Assembly: GCA_963576735.1 (NCBI GenBank) | Contig: OY755175.1 | Span: 18,430,401 to 18,494,400 of the forward strand | DNA from: Bedellia somnulentella | Lineage: Eukaryota; Arthropoda; Insecta; Lepidoptera; Bedelliidae | Length of the DNA: 64,000 bases | Direction: 5' to 3' | Shown here: positions 22,609 to 32,916 of the stretch, in pieces | Numbering within the stretch: position 1 is the stretch's first letter | Layout of the letters: each line of letters begins with the position of its first letter | Program-made: the position numbers and the translations under genes | The notes under the pieces: generated by a model | What the model was told of the DNA's origin: nothing | Seen by the model: only the letters and a program-made list of their open reading frames with translations | Databases searched by the model: none

Positions 22609-22634
22609 TGGCGTGAGTATATGTATGTATGTAT
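21750..22634 (+). mobile_element. RTE-type LINE, 3' part, main copy
   Basis: The best-preserved RTE fragment in the window: coding sequence to the stop at 22606-22608, then a very short 3' UTR (GGCGTGAGTATATGTATG) and (TATG)n. The stem-loop just before the tail includes the last codons. It is 5'-truncated upstream of the catalytic YADD motif and lies immediately after the SINE B at 21567. Confidence 0.9.
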
Positions 22635-22785
22635 GTACATATACTCACGCCATTAATACTCTGGGCTAAGCAGAGACTATCGATCGCTTCTCTGTACGAG
22701 AGTTCTTGACGATCCTGACAAACCTCTGTAGCTTCTTTCACATCCATCAATCTTCTCATATTCATGCTCTTTTATTCTATAAGGA
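22635..22785 (-). mobile_element. RTE LINE 3' end, tail-to-tail with the main copy
   Basis: It starts with the CATATACTCACGCC tail directly abutting the (TATG)n tail of the plus-strand copy, and runs to CATGCTCTTTTATTCTATAA. No separate TSD was seen. Confidence 0.85.
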
Positions 22786-22789
22786 AATA

Positions 22790-22895
22790 TTGATAAATGT
22801 GAATGATACTAGAGAGGTTTACCAGGATCGCACATGTGGCGCTCACTCAACAGTCTCTACGTACCCCAACGGAAACGAAAAGCGTGAGTATAGGA
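22790..22895 (+). mobile_element. RTE LINE 3' fragment
   Basis: GTGAATGATACTAGAGAGG through AGTCTCTACGTACCCCAACG and AGCGTGAGTATAGG: a third short RTE copy next to the previous two. Confidence 0.75.
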
Positions 22896-23463
22896 ATGAA
22901 TTAATGTGCAAGATAATCTGAGTTTATACTAAATATACGCCATCAGATTGATAAAGCTTTCAATGTAACTTTTTATCACTAATAAATTTTCTTCGGGAAA
23001 ATAACAAAATTGTAGTACTTTACCAGTAGTATTAGATTACCCTGTACTGCAAATAATCATAACCACCCCATATTTTTTACACCATTCGATATTTTGCTTT
23101 AATTTGCTGATATCCATGTTACACTAATTTGAATTGAATTGATTTTGAGTTATTTTCTGTGCGGCAACTTACCTGTAACAAAAATAAAATATTTTAAAAA
23201 CAATAGCATAAATAAGAAAATAAATAAATGAGAATATGTATATGTATGTAATAGCATAAATGCAGATATAAAAACCATTTCAGATGAGCAGATAATCATA
23301 AAATAACATTCTTAACTCACATGAAATCATAAAATTACAATAAAACTATCCTCTATATATATTAATAATAATAAGCATAAAAACCTTGTGTTGTAATTTA
23401 CATTGATATTTTAATCGTATACGATTAGGTTTACAACAATATCATTATCGATTTATGTGTTGT
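22896..23463. other. AT-rich stretch, nothing recognised
   Basis: Very AT-rich; no feature supported. Confidence 0.5.
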
Positions 23464-23711
23464 AGCTGTGTAGTGTCGGCTTAGAATAGCACTACCCCAT
23501 TTCTTCCGGTGGGTGTACGTAAGAGGCGACTAACGGACTTGGGGCTTTTTAACGGATTTTTGGGCGATGCGGTTGGAGACCCATCACCAACAACCTTTAT
23601 TCTACCATCTTTTCCCCACTCAACTTCCAAAAGTGGCTGTGGAATTTCTAATTTCTCAGCTCTGGCTACCCCTTTTAGGGATTTATAGCCGTATGTATGT
23701 ATATGTATGTG
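23464..23711 (+). mobile_element. SINE A alpha, full length
   Basis: GCTGTGTAGTGTCGGCTTAG to TATAGCCGTATGTATG; the usual GTGAGTATATG before the tail is shortened. Confidence 0.88.
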
Positions 23712-23844
23712 TTCCTGTAACAAGATGTTTTCTGGGTAGCATAAGTTGACAATCAATACTCTCGATATATTTCTACGCTCCAATTGCTTTAGCTGAGCTT
23801 TTCATTGTATGTACAACCTATTGAACATTCATAAATATTTTTTG

Positions 23845-24066
23845 GCGTGGAGTACTGGCTTAGAATGTCACTACCTCTTTCTACCCACTGGTGTCGTATG
23901 AGGCAACTAAGGGTATGGAGCTTTTTTAAAGTGATTTTTGGGCGATGTGGTTAGAGACACATCACCAACGATACTTTATTTCTGCCATCTTGTCCCCCGT
24001 CAAATTCTAAATGTGGCTAAGGACCAGTTCTGAAGCTCTGGCTGCTTTAGGGTTATATAGCCGTCG
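23845..24066 (+). mobile_element. SINE A gamma, diverged
   Basis: Gamma-type copy (CTGGTGTCGTATGAGGCAAC) with deletions in the 3' hairpin (GGCTGCTTTAGGGTTATATA) and no tail left. Confidence 0.75.
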
Positions 24067-24487
24067 TTTATAAAAAGTATCCCACTATAATAAGCGTTCT
24101 GTATCGACATACCAGGCCAGTCTTCTTAAATCTTCACTCCCAATAGCCGCTACAATAAACAAGTCAAATCCAGCCGCTACAATGCTAAGTGGACTCGCAT
24201 TGTCAAAGTTATTGTTCATTTTACATCACTGTCGTTTCAATAATGCAATACGGCTCAGGTTCTGGCCGGCAGCCAGCGCAGCACCTGTTGCCAGCCGCAC
24301 TCGACTTGAGCGTCCTTATTCTGCTCGTCGAGACTCATCGAGAAGATCTCGACGCCGCGCCTTTTTAAAAGACTAGATACGGTCAGAAGTCAATTGCAAA
24401 TTGAGTGGAGCTAATGGGGAGGTTCAATGTTGGTTTTTTTGTAAACGGAGATAGAGTCGAATTTAATAATAATAATTTAATATAATT
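24067..24487. other. GC-rich island in unannotated sequence
   Basis: About 24240-24370 is distinctly GC-rich and CpG-containing (GGCCGGCAGCCAGCGCAGC, TCGACGCCGCGCC) in an AT-rich setting. A 64-residue frame runs through it but has only biased composition. It may be a remnant of a host regulatory region or exon. Confidence 0.35.
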
Positions 24488-24829
24488 ACCGGCACGCTTA
24501 GAATGTCACTACCCCTTTCTACTCATGGGTGTCGTAAGAGGCGACTAAGGGTGTGGGGCTCCTTTGAGGGGTTTTTGGGCGATGCGGTTGGAGACCCATC
24601 ACCAACAACCTTTATTTTACCATCTTTTCTTCCCATAACTTTCCAAGACCGTAACTTTTTTGAGTACACTGTCCATGAAAAACGTGGGTATTCTGAATAC
24701 CAGGTGACAAAGTCACATGATGTTCAAAAGTATTAGTACCTCTGCCAACCCCTTCGGGGATATTCGGTGTGAACGTTTATGTTATGTTATGTGACTTTCC
24801 AAAAGTGGCTGAGGAATTTCTAATTCCCA
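24488..24829 (+). mobile_element. SINE A gamma interrupted by a SINE B fragment
   Basis: SINE A is visible at 24488-24646 and 24794-24829. The gap holds a SINE B 3' piece with TSD. The last ~60 bp of SINE A are replaced by an antisense alpha-type SINE A piece. Confidence 0.85.
24647..24793 (+). mobile_element. SINE B, 5'-truncated, nested in SINE A
   Basis: Flanked by ACTTTCCAA at 24638-24646 and 24794-24802. From about 24661 it matches SINE B type 1 (GAGTACACTGTCCATG onward) to a TTATGTTATG tail; the first ~13 bp are extra sequence. Confidence 0.85.
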
Positions 24830-24944
24830 ATAATAGCCCAAAAATCCCTTAAAAGCCCCCAACACCGTTAGTCGCCTCTTACGTACACCCACCGGAAGAA
24901 ATGGGGGTAGTGCTTTTCTAAGCCGACACTACACAGCATTATGT
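24830..24944 (-). mobile_element. SINE A alpha 5' half
   Basis: Antisense 5' half of an alpha-type SINE A (CTTACGTACACCCACCGG, then GCCGACACTACACAGC), without its 3' end. It is fused to the gamma copy before it. Confidence 0.8.
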
Positions 24945-25205
24945 ATGTAAAGAGTTTAAGTGGATTAGGGGATATCTATGTTTGTACAAATTGAAATCGT
25001 AAAAAGGAGCTCGATATGTCGCTGCAAAACTCATATTAGAGGTGTAGGTAGTTAAGAATGTCATCAAAGCGTACTCTTTTTAAAGAAAACGTTCGGACTC
25101 TGGACCCATCCAAAATGACGCTTTCTGTTATTTTTATCTTTTTTAAATTATAATATTTAACGCCTGTTTACTATAAAACATAACTACATGTAATCAGATA
25201 AACGC

Positions 25206-25338
25206 CCGATTTCTGAATTGAGTATTCCAGCTGAGAACAACTTAAGTATCGTTCTGTCGCATTTAAATCTTAACAACTGAATGAGACAAAACGATACTTA
25301 AGTCGTTCTCAGCTTGAATACTAAATTCAGAAATCAGG
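25206..25338. mobile_element. MITE-like inverted-repeat element
   Basis: Two ~53-bp inverted arms (outer ends CCGATTTCTGAATT and AATTCAGAAATCAGG; inner blocks ACTTAAGTATCGTT and AACGATACTTAAGT) enclose about 25 bp. Nothing is coded. A target duplication was not obvious. Confidence 0.75.
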
Positions 25339-25732
25339 TATAAATTTATCAGAATAAGGATTTTGGTCAATGACTCACAATGCGTATGAAATTTTAAGTA
25401 CCTGCCAAATTGTACCTTCACAGTTTACGATAAAGTTCAATGTTGTGTGACAATAAAGTTAGTATTAGTCGGACAACAGAAGCAATCAACTCAAGAGAAT
25501 ATTATATTGGACTTAAAATCACTTCAATTCACTAAGAAATGACAACAGAACATACATGATGGGTGTAGATTTCAGATGTGATTGTCCTGTTTAATTTATC
25601 AAATGTGGTATAAGATTCTGTATAGATATTTTATTTAATGCACTAATTAATTTTCTCATTCATGCCCTATTATTCTTTACTCTTTACAATTTCACCTTTA
25701 TACAAAGGTAATTTTAGTTTTTTAGATATATT
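25339..25732. other. AT-rich stretch, nothing recognised
   Basis: No supported feature. Confidence 0.45.
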
Positions 25733-25920
25733 TGCTGTGTAGTGTCGGCTTCGAATAGCACTACCCCATTTCTTCCGGTGGGTGTACGTAAAAGGCGACT
25801 AACGGTATTGAGACTTTTAAGGGATTTTTGGGCGATGCGGTTCAAAGTGAGAAATTTCTAATTCCATAGCTCTGGCTACCCCTTCTAGGGATTGATACTC
25901 GTAAGTATATGTATGTATTT
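25733..25920 (+). mobile_element. SINE A, internally deleted subfamily
   Basis: Forward copy of the deletion subfamily: GGGCGATGCGGTT joins directly to CAAAGTGAGAAATTTC. The ends are normal, with a TATATGTATG tail. Confidence 0.88.
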
Positions 25921-25947
25921 ATGTTTGTCATCGTATATGTATGTATG

Positions 25948-25949
<2 letters not shown>

Positions 25950-25993
<44 letters not shown>
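25950..25993. repeat. (TA)n microsatellite
   Basis: A nearly pure TA run about 44 bp long, close to the tail of the SINE A copy at 25733; it probably grew from such a tail. Confidence 0.95.
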
Positions 25994-25995
<2 letters not shown>

Positions 25996-26859
25996 GTAAA
26001 GAAATAGGTTAATATGGATTATATAATATGTTATCATAAATCAGTCTTCTCATGATAGAAAGAGTCCAAAGACCAATGTAAATAAGAATACGCTTCGCAA
26101 ATATCTGATTTTAAACCAGTAAAATTAACTGGATTATATTTTCAAAAACACGTTTCGTCTCAAAAAGTAAGGGTTTATAATATCAACACGTTTATAACTA
26201 TACCAAAAATATACCCAAATTTAAAAAAAACTATTTCTTTTGATTAATTGGTGTAGTAAGGCGAAAAGAATAAAAGTTCTATCATCCCTATCCTTATTAA
26301 ACTATACAACTTATATATGGTGTTTGGTGATGCAAAGCATAATTATATGGACCTTTGAGGCACAGCTGCCAATCTTAATATCACAAACTTTATTAGATGT
26401 TTATTGTGACCCTGGAAAACCCGGATTGAGAGTCTCAACAAGCAAACCTGACACAGTCACTTAAATCATCTCACATCGCAAAAACTATAACAAGCAGAAA
26501 TCGTTTCTCAAAAGTGTCTTCAACTGAAATGTCATCTTTTGTCAGCGAGAACAGCAGCCATTACTCTCTTAAGTCCAATTTATTTGGGAAAAGGCCATTT
26601 ACGGGCGGCGAAAACCTAAAAACTGGCAAGAAAGCTCAAGTCAGATAAAGCTGAGTATGGTTAAAAGCACTCTGTACCTCAAACACGTACGTCATAGATT
26701 GAGCAGACCTACAGTGTGAGTGGGAGATGAAATGAGGCGGAAAATACAATAAAATGACCTATGGTAAAATTGAAATGAATATTTCAGTGAGAATGGGAAT
26801 AGAAAAGCGCCTTTACCTCATTGCTTCATCATTTTAGGATATTCGGTTAGCAATATACA
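25994..26859. other. Unannotated AT-rich sequence
   Basis: A 74-residue frame at 26240-26464 lacks recognisable domains. Nothing else is supportable. Confidence 0.45.
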
Positions 26860-26966
26860 TCGACCAAATAGACAATGTAGTGAAAAAGGCAGGTGTCGAA
26901 AGTTTGACGCATAAAAAGAGCATTTATGAAAAGATTGATGGATGTGAACAAAGCTGGAGATGTTTG
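26860..26966 (+). mobile_element. RTE LINE internal fragment
   Basis: GACCAAATAGACAATGTAG, AAAAAGGCAGGTGTCGAAAG and AAAGATTGATGGATGTGAAC match the RTE C-terminal coding region. The 3' end is missing, and the next copy (antisense SINE A) starts immediately. Confidence 0.8.
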
Positions 26967-26971
26967 TCAAT

Positions 26972-27492
26972 ATCATACATACGTACATATTCACACGGGT
27001 ATAAATCCCTAGTAGGGGTAGCCAGAGCTAAGGAGTTAGAAAGTCCTCAGCCACTTTTGGAAAGTTGAGTGGGGAAAAGATGGTAAAATAAAGGTTGTTG
27101 GTGATGGGTCTCCCACCGCATCGCCCAAAAATCCCTTAAAAGCCCTAATACTCGGGCGTTTGTGGCACTCGGTGAGATCGCGGAACAAATTGATATTTTC
27201 GCATGTTCTTTGACTGACTTCACCAAATGCTCATTGCATTATTTATGTTACAATGTAAACTAGTTGCTCTAATTAATTGTATTGTTAACTTTTAAATTAT
27301 TAAATGTGTAATCTAGTTATTGTATTGTTAACTTGTAAATTATAAAATGTGTAATTTAGTTGCATTAGGTGATACTACCTGTAAAAACTATATTTCATGA
27401 CAAATAAATAAATAAATACAGTTAGTCGCCTCTTACGTACACCCTCCGGAGGAAAAGGGGTAGTGTTATTTTAAGCCGACACTGCACAGCTA
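26972..27492 (-). mobile_element. SINE A alpha, interrupted by a LINE 3' end
   Basis: Minus-strand SINE A at 26972-27153 and 27418-27492; joining the two parts restores CCCTAATAC next to the GTTAGTCGCCTCTTACG block. The insert is described separately. Confidence 0.88.
27154..27417 (+). mobile_element. LINE 3' UTR with (AAAT)n tail
   Basis: About 260 bp of non-coding sequence end in CATGACAAATAAATAAATA. It sits in SINE A with a short AATAC duplication at the edges. It holds two tandem ~44-bp versions of TTGTATTGTTAACTT...AAATGTGTAAT, a common feature of LINE 3' UTRs. The family is unknown because no coding part remains. Confidence 0.65.
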
Positions 27493-27526
27493 TCGTAATG
27501 TAATATCGTATGATATTATATTATTA

Positions 27527-27597
27527 TTAGGCGATCGATAGTCTCTGCCTACCCCAATGGGAATTAATGGCGTGAGTATATGTATGTATGTATGTAT
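27527..27597 (+). mobile_element. RTE LINE 3' end, ~70 bp
   Basis: GCGATCGATAGTCTCTGCC to GGCGTGAGTATATGTATG and the tail; one of the shortest RTE insertions. Confidence 0.85.
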
Positions 27598-27739
27598 AGC
27601 AATTGTTATGAGTTGATTGACTAAAACACTGTTCCTTCTGTTACTTTTGCGTAAACGAATATTTGTTAATGTTATATTTGTGTATGATATGGTCAAATGA
27701 CACTTTGGCATACTTTACAATCACGATTATATTTCCAAA

Positions 27740-28342
27740 AAATAATTTTTAACAAAAAGAAAACCGACTTCATAGAAAAACAACCGAAAATAAACAATCT
27801 AGTACTAAAAAGTACGAAATAAGTGTTTTTAATTGAATATGAGTACTGTGATTGATACCTTAGCAATTTCTTTATTCCACACGCGTCAGTTCAACCTACC
27901 TAAATATTACAATTCTCTTAAATTAATTTGTGAGCCGGTGCCAGCCTCGATGATAATTGATAATAAGAAGTGTGTGTTTCGCACTTCATATACATGTAAA
28001 ATGTAGGGTACTTTGTAGTTGTAGGGTGAATTGATTTTTGTACGTATTATCATTTAAAACGTTAGGCGATAGATATATATTGTTTAGATTGTAATAATCA
28101 GAGATAGATAGCAGGGTGAATTTACTTTTGTTTGTCTGGCACCGACTCAAAAATTAATTTAAGAGAATTGTAATATTTAGGTAGGTTGAACTGACGCGTG
28201 TGGAATAAAGAAATTGCTAAGGTATCAATCACAGTACTCATATTCAATTAAAAACACTTATTTCGTACTTTTTAGTACTAGATTGTTTATTTTCGGTTGT
28301 TTTTCTATGAAGTCGGTTTTCTTTTTGTTAAAAATTATTTTA
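27740..28342. repeat. ~600-bp palindrome of the AACCGACTTC family
   Basis: Arms of about 205 bp (27740-27945 and 28138-28342) are near-perfect inverted copies, starting AATAATTTTTAACAAAAAG and AAAACCGACTTCATAG on the left, with about 190 bp between. The AACCGACTTC motif also marks elements at 28725 and 48657. No coding sequence is present. The family is, from memory, widespread in Lepidoptera. Confidence 0.85.
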
Positions 28343-28531
28343 TTTCACGAGTTTTAGAGATGGGTAGACCTGGCAAAGATGCCTCTCGGATGAGGAAGCG
28401 ACAGTTACTGTATTATTCTTCGTATTTCCGGTATTTCTATTATAGTACGATATTAAATAGGCTCAACCATATGTAACCTTACATTGTTCTTAAAATCCTT
28501 CGAAAGGCGATGGTCTTCAATTCTACATCTC

Positions 28532-28709
28532 AAGAAAGACTCAAACGCTCACGCCGAATATCCCTGAAGGGGTTAGCAGAGGTAGTAATACTTCTGAATA
28601 TCACGTGACATTGTCACCTGTTGTTCAGAGTACCCACGATTTATTAGGCAGTGTTCTCACGTTATACAGGGCAGGCCTATCGGCGTCTTGAACAAATACA
28701 CTGTCACAT
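28532..28709 (-). mobile_element. SINE B 3' half, diverged
   Basis: TTCACGCCGAATATCC-like 3' end (here CTCACGCCGAATATCCCTG), type-1 hairpin remnant CACCTGTTGTTCAGAG and the core CAGGGCAGGCCTATCGG on the minus strand; the head is missing. Confidence 0.8.
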
Positions 28710-28724
28710 AATTGTGAGTTTCGA

Positions 28725-29036
28725 CAGTCCCCTCGATTTCCTGGGATGCCATCATCAGATCCTGGTTATAGATATAAGTTCAGAAAATATGTAAAACGCG
28801 GTACATTTGCCTATAAAATTTGAGGGTTCCCCTCGATTTGTCCAGGATCCCATCATCAGACCCTGATATCCTCATCATGGTACCAATCCGGGAGTATCTT
28901 CTTTCGAATAAAAAAATAATAATCAAAATCGGTTCATAAATGACAAAGTAATCGGCGAACAAACATAAAAAAAAAAAAAAAAAAAAAAAATATACCAGTC
29001 GAATTGAGAACACTCCTTTTTTTGAAGTCGGTTAAA
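28725..29036. mobile_element. AACCGACTTC-family element with poly-A run
   Basis: Two related ~35-bp blocks (CCCCTCGATTT...CCCATCATCAGA) are followed by AAGTAATCGGCGAACAAACA, a poly-A stretch at about 28968-28990, GTCGAATTGAGAACACTCC and finally TTTGAAGTCGGTTAAAAA. The same distal block recurs at 48810-48885. Confidence 0.7.
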
Positions 29037-30507
29037 AATAGGAAAGCGAAGATTAGAATGAGAGCTGATTTTCACCACATTAGAAGCAATTAGGAGAGGC
29101 ATGTACTTGTATATTTTCAATAGTGGTAGTAAGAATTCGGCAAAGTCTTTAACTTTCACAAATTTTAGTAATGGAAGGTAGCAGTAAAATATATGTGTTC
29201 ATCATTTTTATTTTAGAGTGTAAGATAAAGACTCCGTATGTAATCATTACTTCAACTAAAACCAGCGCTTCATACAGCGATATTATTTAAAAAACATACC
29301 GAGATATAGATAACACTATATCTGTGTTCATATAAGGTAGAATTAAAAAGTTTCTCATAGAATACTTTATATTAGGGTAGGCAGAAACGGGTTGCCACTT
29401 TTTTACATCTTGCAAAACCACTCGAGCGTCATAAACACTGTTAAACACCTTGTTTTATTATTAGCAACAAGGTTTAAATTGAAGTTTAATCGCTTTAAAG
29501 TTGTTAAACATAACTGAAAATGTCCACAACCAATTTATCCAGCTATAAAAACAATTCCAACTGGAAATATCACCTCACACATTCATCGAAACACTTTCGT
29601 CGCCTTGTCCGCTCATTCTATTTTATTCGGCCCACCGAAATGACGGTTCCTGAATAGACGCGACCGCACAAGTGCAGCTTAGGATTATGTAAATTTCAGG
29701 TTTTCGGGACTACGAAGGCGTCATGAGCGCTCACTATTCCACCATTTATTCCTCACAAAGGACGCGGATTCGAATCATAAGGCTTTCATTGGAAAAAGGA
29801 TAACATTTGTAGTCGACGTAGAAATTCATCCTCATATTGAAACTGCGGATCAAAACATAAAGCACGATTTGCGTTTCTTCGGAATCGCAGAACGCCTATG
29901 ACCGAATGATTTTCTCATTTTATTCAAAGTAGTTCATGCAAATGCGCGTATTGTTATGTGAATAAATTAGTTAACTGAAATATTTTAAGATTTATTTTGT
30001 ATTTGAATCTACAAAAGTGAAAAGTGCACAGTCGTTTATATGTTATTAATTAATTAGCGAAACCAAATACAGATTTTAAGGCGCAGTTGGTTCAGCGAAA
30101 AATATCATCTCAGGGGGTGCTGCCCCCGCGGGCGCGGGGAAGCGCTTGCGCGCCGATCGAGCGGCCGTCTCCCCGACGACGCGACGCAGTGCGCGCGTTT
30201 TAAAAACATACAGTAGGGTAAGCAATACAGTTTTTGTCAACTCGACAGTTTTAGCCATTCACTAATATTTTCTATGGTATGGGTTCGGACATTTGTTTAT
30301 GACTATTTCCATTTTTTTTTCTAAAATATTTGCGAGTGGCTATAACAGTCAGGGTGAAGAAAACTGTATCGCTTACCCAAGGTTATCAAATTCAAAAATT
30401 GTTTCTACCATAGCCGTTTACATTATAAAATGTAATGATAGGATAGATTTGTCTACCCCTGTCAGTTTATACAAAATTATTACAAAATCATTAATTTCAT
30501 AGTTTTT
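29037..30507. other. Unannotated sequence with a GC-rich island at ~30110-30200
   Basis: Most is AT-rich. About 30115-30200 is strongly GC-rich and CpG-rich (GTGCTGCCCCCGCGGGCGCG, GACGACGCGACGCAG). A 60-residue minus-strand frame through it ends with simple Ala/Pro composition. The island could be a promoter-proximal remnant or part of an unrecognised element. Confidence 0.35.
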
Positions 30508-30746
30508 ACCGTGTCGTGTCGGCTTAGAATAACACTACCCCATTTCTACCCGTGATCGTAAGAGGCGACTTAGGGTTTAGGGGATTTTTAAGTGATTTTT
30601 GGGCGATGTGGTTGGAGAACCGTCAACGAAATCATTTATTATTACAATCTTTTCCCAAATCAACTTCCAAAAGTGGCTGAGGAATTTCTCATTCCAAAGC
30701 TCTGGCTATCCCGTTAAGGGATTTATAGCCGTGAGTATATGTATAT
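30508..30746 (+). mobile_element. SINE A beta, near full length
   Basis: TGTCGTGTCGGCTTAGAATA-like start (GTGTCGTGTCGGCTTAG) to TAGCCGTGAGTATATGTATA; a few bases are missing in the beta segment (CCCGTGATCG). Confidence 0.88.
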
Positions 30747-31870
30747 AGTTGTCAGTTTACACCTGTAACTAGGTATTTAATATTATTCATTGAAATTAGA
30801 AGTTACTTTAACGATTTTGTTCTTTTTCCCACTCCTAATAAATTAAACAATAAAAATGAGTGAAATCTATAAATTGAATGAATTCTTTTATATTTGCTAA
30901 TGCTAACCGTACGCACAGTCACTCTCACGCCTACATTGACGCGCATCGTATACAGATAGGTCACTCGCACACTAACGGCGCCGCACGCGCGTAAATTGTT
31001 AGATCTGTAACTCAAGGCGCGCGCGACACAGGTCCTACCCCTTAGGCAGCTCGCCGAGCTCTGATCGAGCGGCGGGCGGCGCTCGGGCACGAGTAGGACC
31101 GTGATTATCGATGTTTTTAAAATATTTGTTTTATTGAATTTATTAAAAAAGAAAAATAATCGCCAATTATTATTAGAAATACAAATGTTCAAATTATGAT
31201 GTAAGTTATATGAAAGTAGGTAAAATAAATAAAATGTAAAACCATTTTAAAGAGTGTAATTAGAGGTATGTTGGCGATTTTTTTCTATCGAGCGAAAATT
31301 TATGAATCATGTTTCGAATCGCCAATTTCACTGCAGAAAAGCCTCAAGATTTCGATGTATTTTTTTCAAAACCATATTATTATAAACATACGCATAATAA
31401 AGTTTCAAAAACCCTGTTCGCTGGACTAACGGCACCTTAAAAAAAATACCTACGTTGACCTTTTGTGTTTTTTAAACAGTTAAAGTTTAGTAACCGGACA
31501 TAAACACTTAATGGTAGTTTTTAAAAAAAGTCTCTACTTATAAATCCAACTAATGAATACTTAACCACAATTTCCCAAACAGATAAACGGTCATGGAATA
31601 CTACAAGGATCTTGTTGGCAACGAAACCCTTAATATTATTACGTATCTATTGAAGACAAACTTAAATCAAACAATGTTAGAATAGTTAACAGCCTTTAGC
31701 TGAAACAGCTTTCAGAAGTTTGCAGCAACTTCTACATAACACTAAAGCAGTGCGGAGATGGGCTGTTCACGTGGTCTTATGAAACACCAAAGTGTTGTGC
31801 AACGTGCAATCTCCTTTATGTTAGCTCGGAAATCACCTTACACGGGGATTATAACAAGGCACATACACAC
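30747..31870. other. Unannotated sequence with a GC-rich island at ~30900-31105
   Basis: The island has many CpGs (ACGGCGCCGCACGCGCG, GGCGGGCGGCGCTCGG) and a short inverted pair GGTCCTAC/GTAGGACC at its right side. A 129-residue minus-strand frame crosses it without a recognisable domain. A promoter-like origin is only a guess. Confidence 0.35.
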
Positions 31871-31874
31871 ACAA

Positions 31875-32190
31875 ACTTAGGCCAAGTGTTTTAATAGGGG
31901 TAGTCAAAGACAAACGACTGCCATTTTCTTATGCAATATTCTATACATCCTCATTTATCATTTGCTCTTTCTACGCGTGGCTTTTTAGCGATCTCTTTAA
32001 TTTAATATAAATTTGTCTTTCATAATCTTTATCGATTGATATTAACTATATATAACTTTTCATTGATTTATGATCATTCACAACCCTTATATGCCCTAGC
32101 TACCTTAACGTTCCCTTTTCTATATTTTTATCTCATCAATCATTCTACACTTCGAATTCTCAAAACTCCATTTTACTTTGTTACACGATA
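31875..32190 (-). mobile_element. Possible ancient RTE LINE fragment
   Basis: GGGGTAGTCAAAGACAAACGA and, further on, TATGCCCTAGCTACC with CCCTTTTCTATATTTTTATC are placed like the RTE antisense blocks. Divergence is high and the call may be wrong. Confidence 0.3.
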
Positions 32191-32916
32191 AAAAAAGTAA
32201 TAAAAGAGATACAATCATGTGTTTTCATTCTAATGCTTTGACTCACAAGAAAACCAGACTAGGAGCAGCAAAAATGTCAGGACGCCAATTCGGAAATGGA
32301 ATAATCTTTCTTCTTCTACTGTTAATACAAATTGTTGTTTTCTAAGAATAGAGGGTGTTGTAAAATGAATATTTTAGCCATTGCGTAGTTTTAAAGTACT
32401 TCCTATCGGATTTCGCGTGATTAGTCTTATTTCTTTTCCAGCATTCTTTCAAATTAAGTCAATGATTTTGATAGTAAATTTTACTTTTCTTGCACCTCGT
32501 AGCACGTATGTAATTCCTGTAACAAACAACCCGAAGGATTGACCTCACATCCAAAACGTCCTCGCACCAAAATCACTGCGTTATTTGTAGACGGACAAAA
32601 TTGCAGATAGCCTCAGATCAGATATCGCTCGTAGGAAAATAAGGTCGTTATATTTGATTGGTTCGTCTAACCTATCTTGTGTGAGTCTTTGTTCGGTTTT
32701 CGTATCTGTTCGTATTATATAGGAATTGTCTTCGTTTTCTTTGATTAAGATGTTGGGGAAATTGAGTGGTTTCTTTTCAGTATTGCGAGTTGTTCGGGCG
32801 TTGGTTGAACGATTTGCTTTAGGAGTTTTATATGCTTTCTTCACTTTATTTTAATCATATATTTGTTTTAGTATCCAAGACGAAAGCTTTATTTTTTAAT
32901 CATATGAACCTATGAC
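32191..32916. other. Unannotated sequence
   Basis: An 87-residue minus-strand frame (32581-32844) is rich in Lys, Asn and Thr without a domain. Nothing is firmly supported. Confidence 0.4.

Noticed and set aside
24488..24944. SINE A hairpin formed by one twin-primed insertion
   Set aside because: The sense part is gamma type and the antisense part alpha type, so they are different copies, not one inverted insertion.
25950..25993. (TA)n run as a replication or matrix-attachment site
   Set aside because: A simple microsatellite near a SINE tail explains it; nothing else supports a function.
30803..31192. 129-residue protein on the minus strand
   Set aside because: It crosses a GC-rich patch and AT-rich flanks, is of low complexity at both ends, and has no domain.
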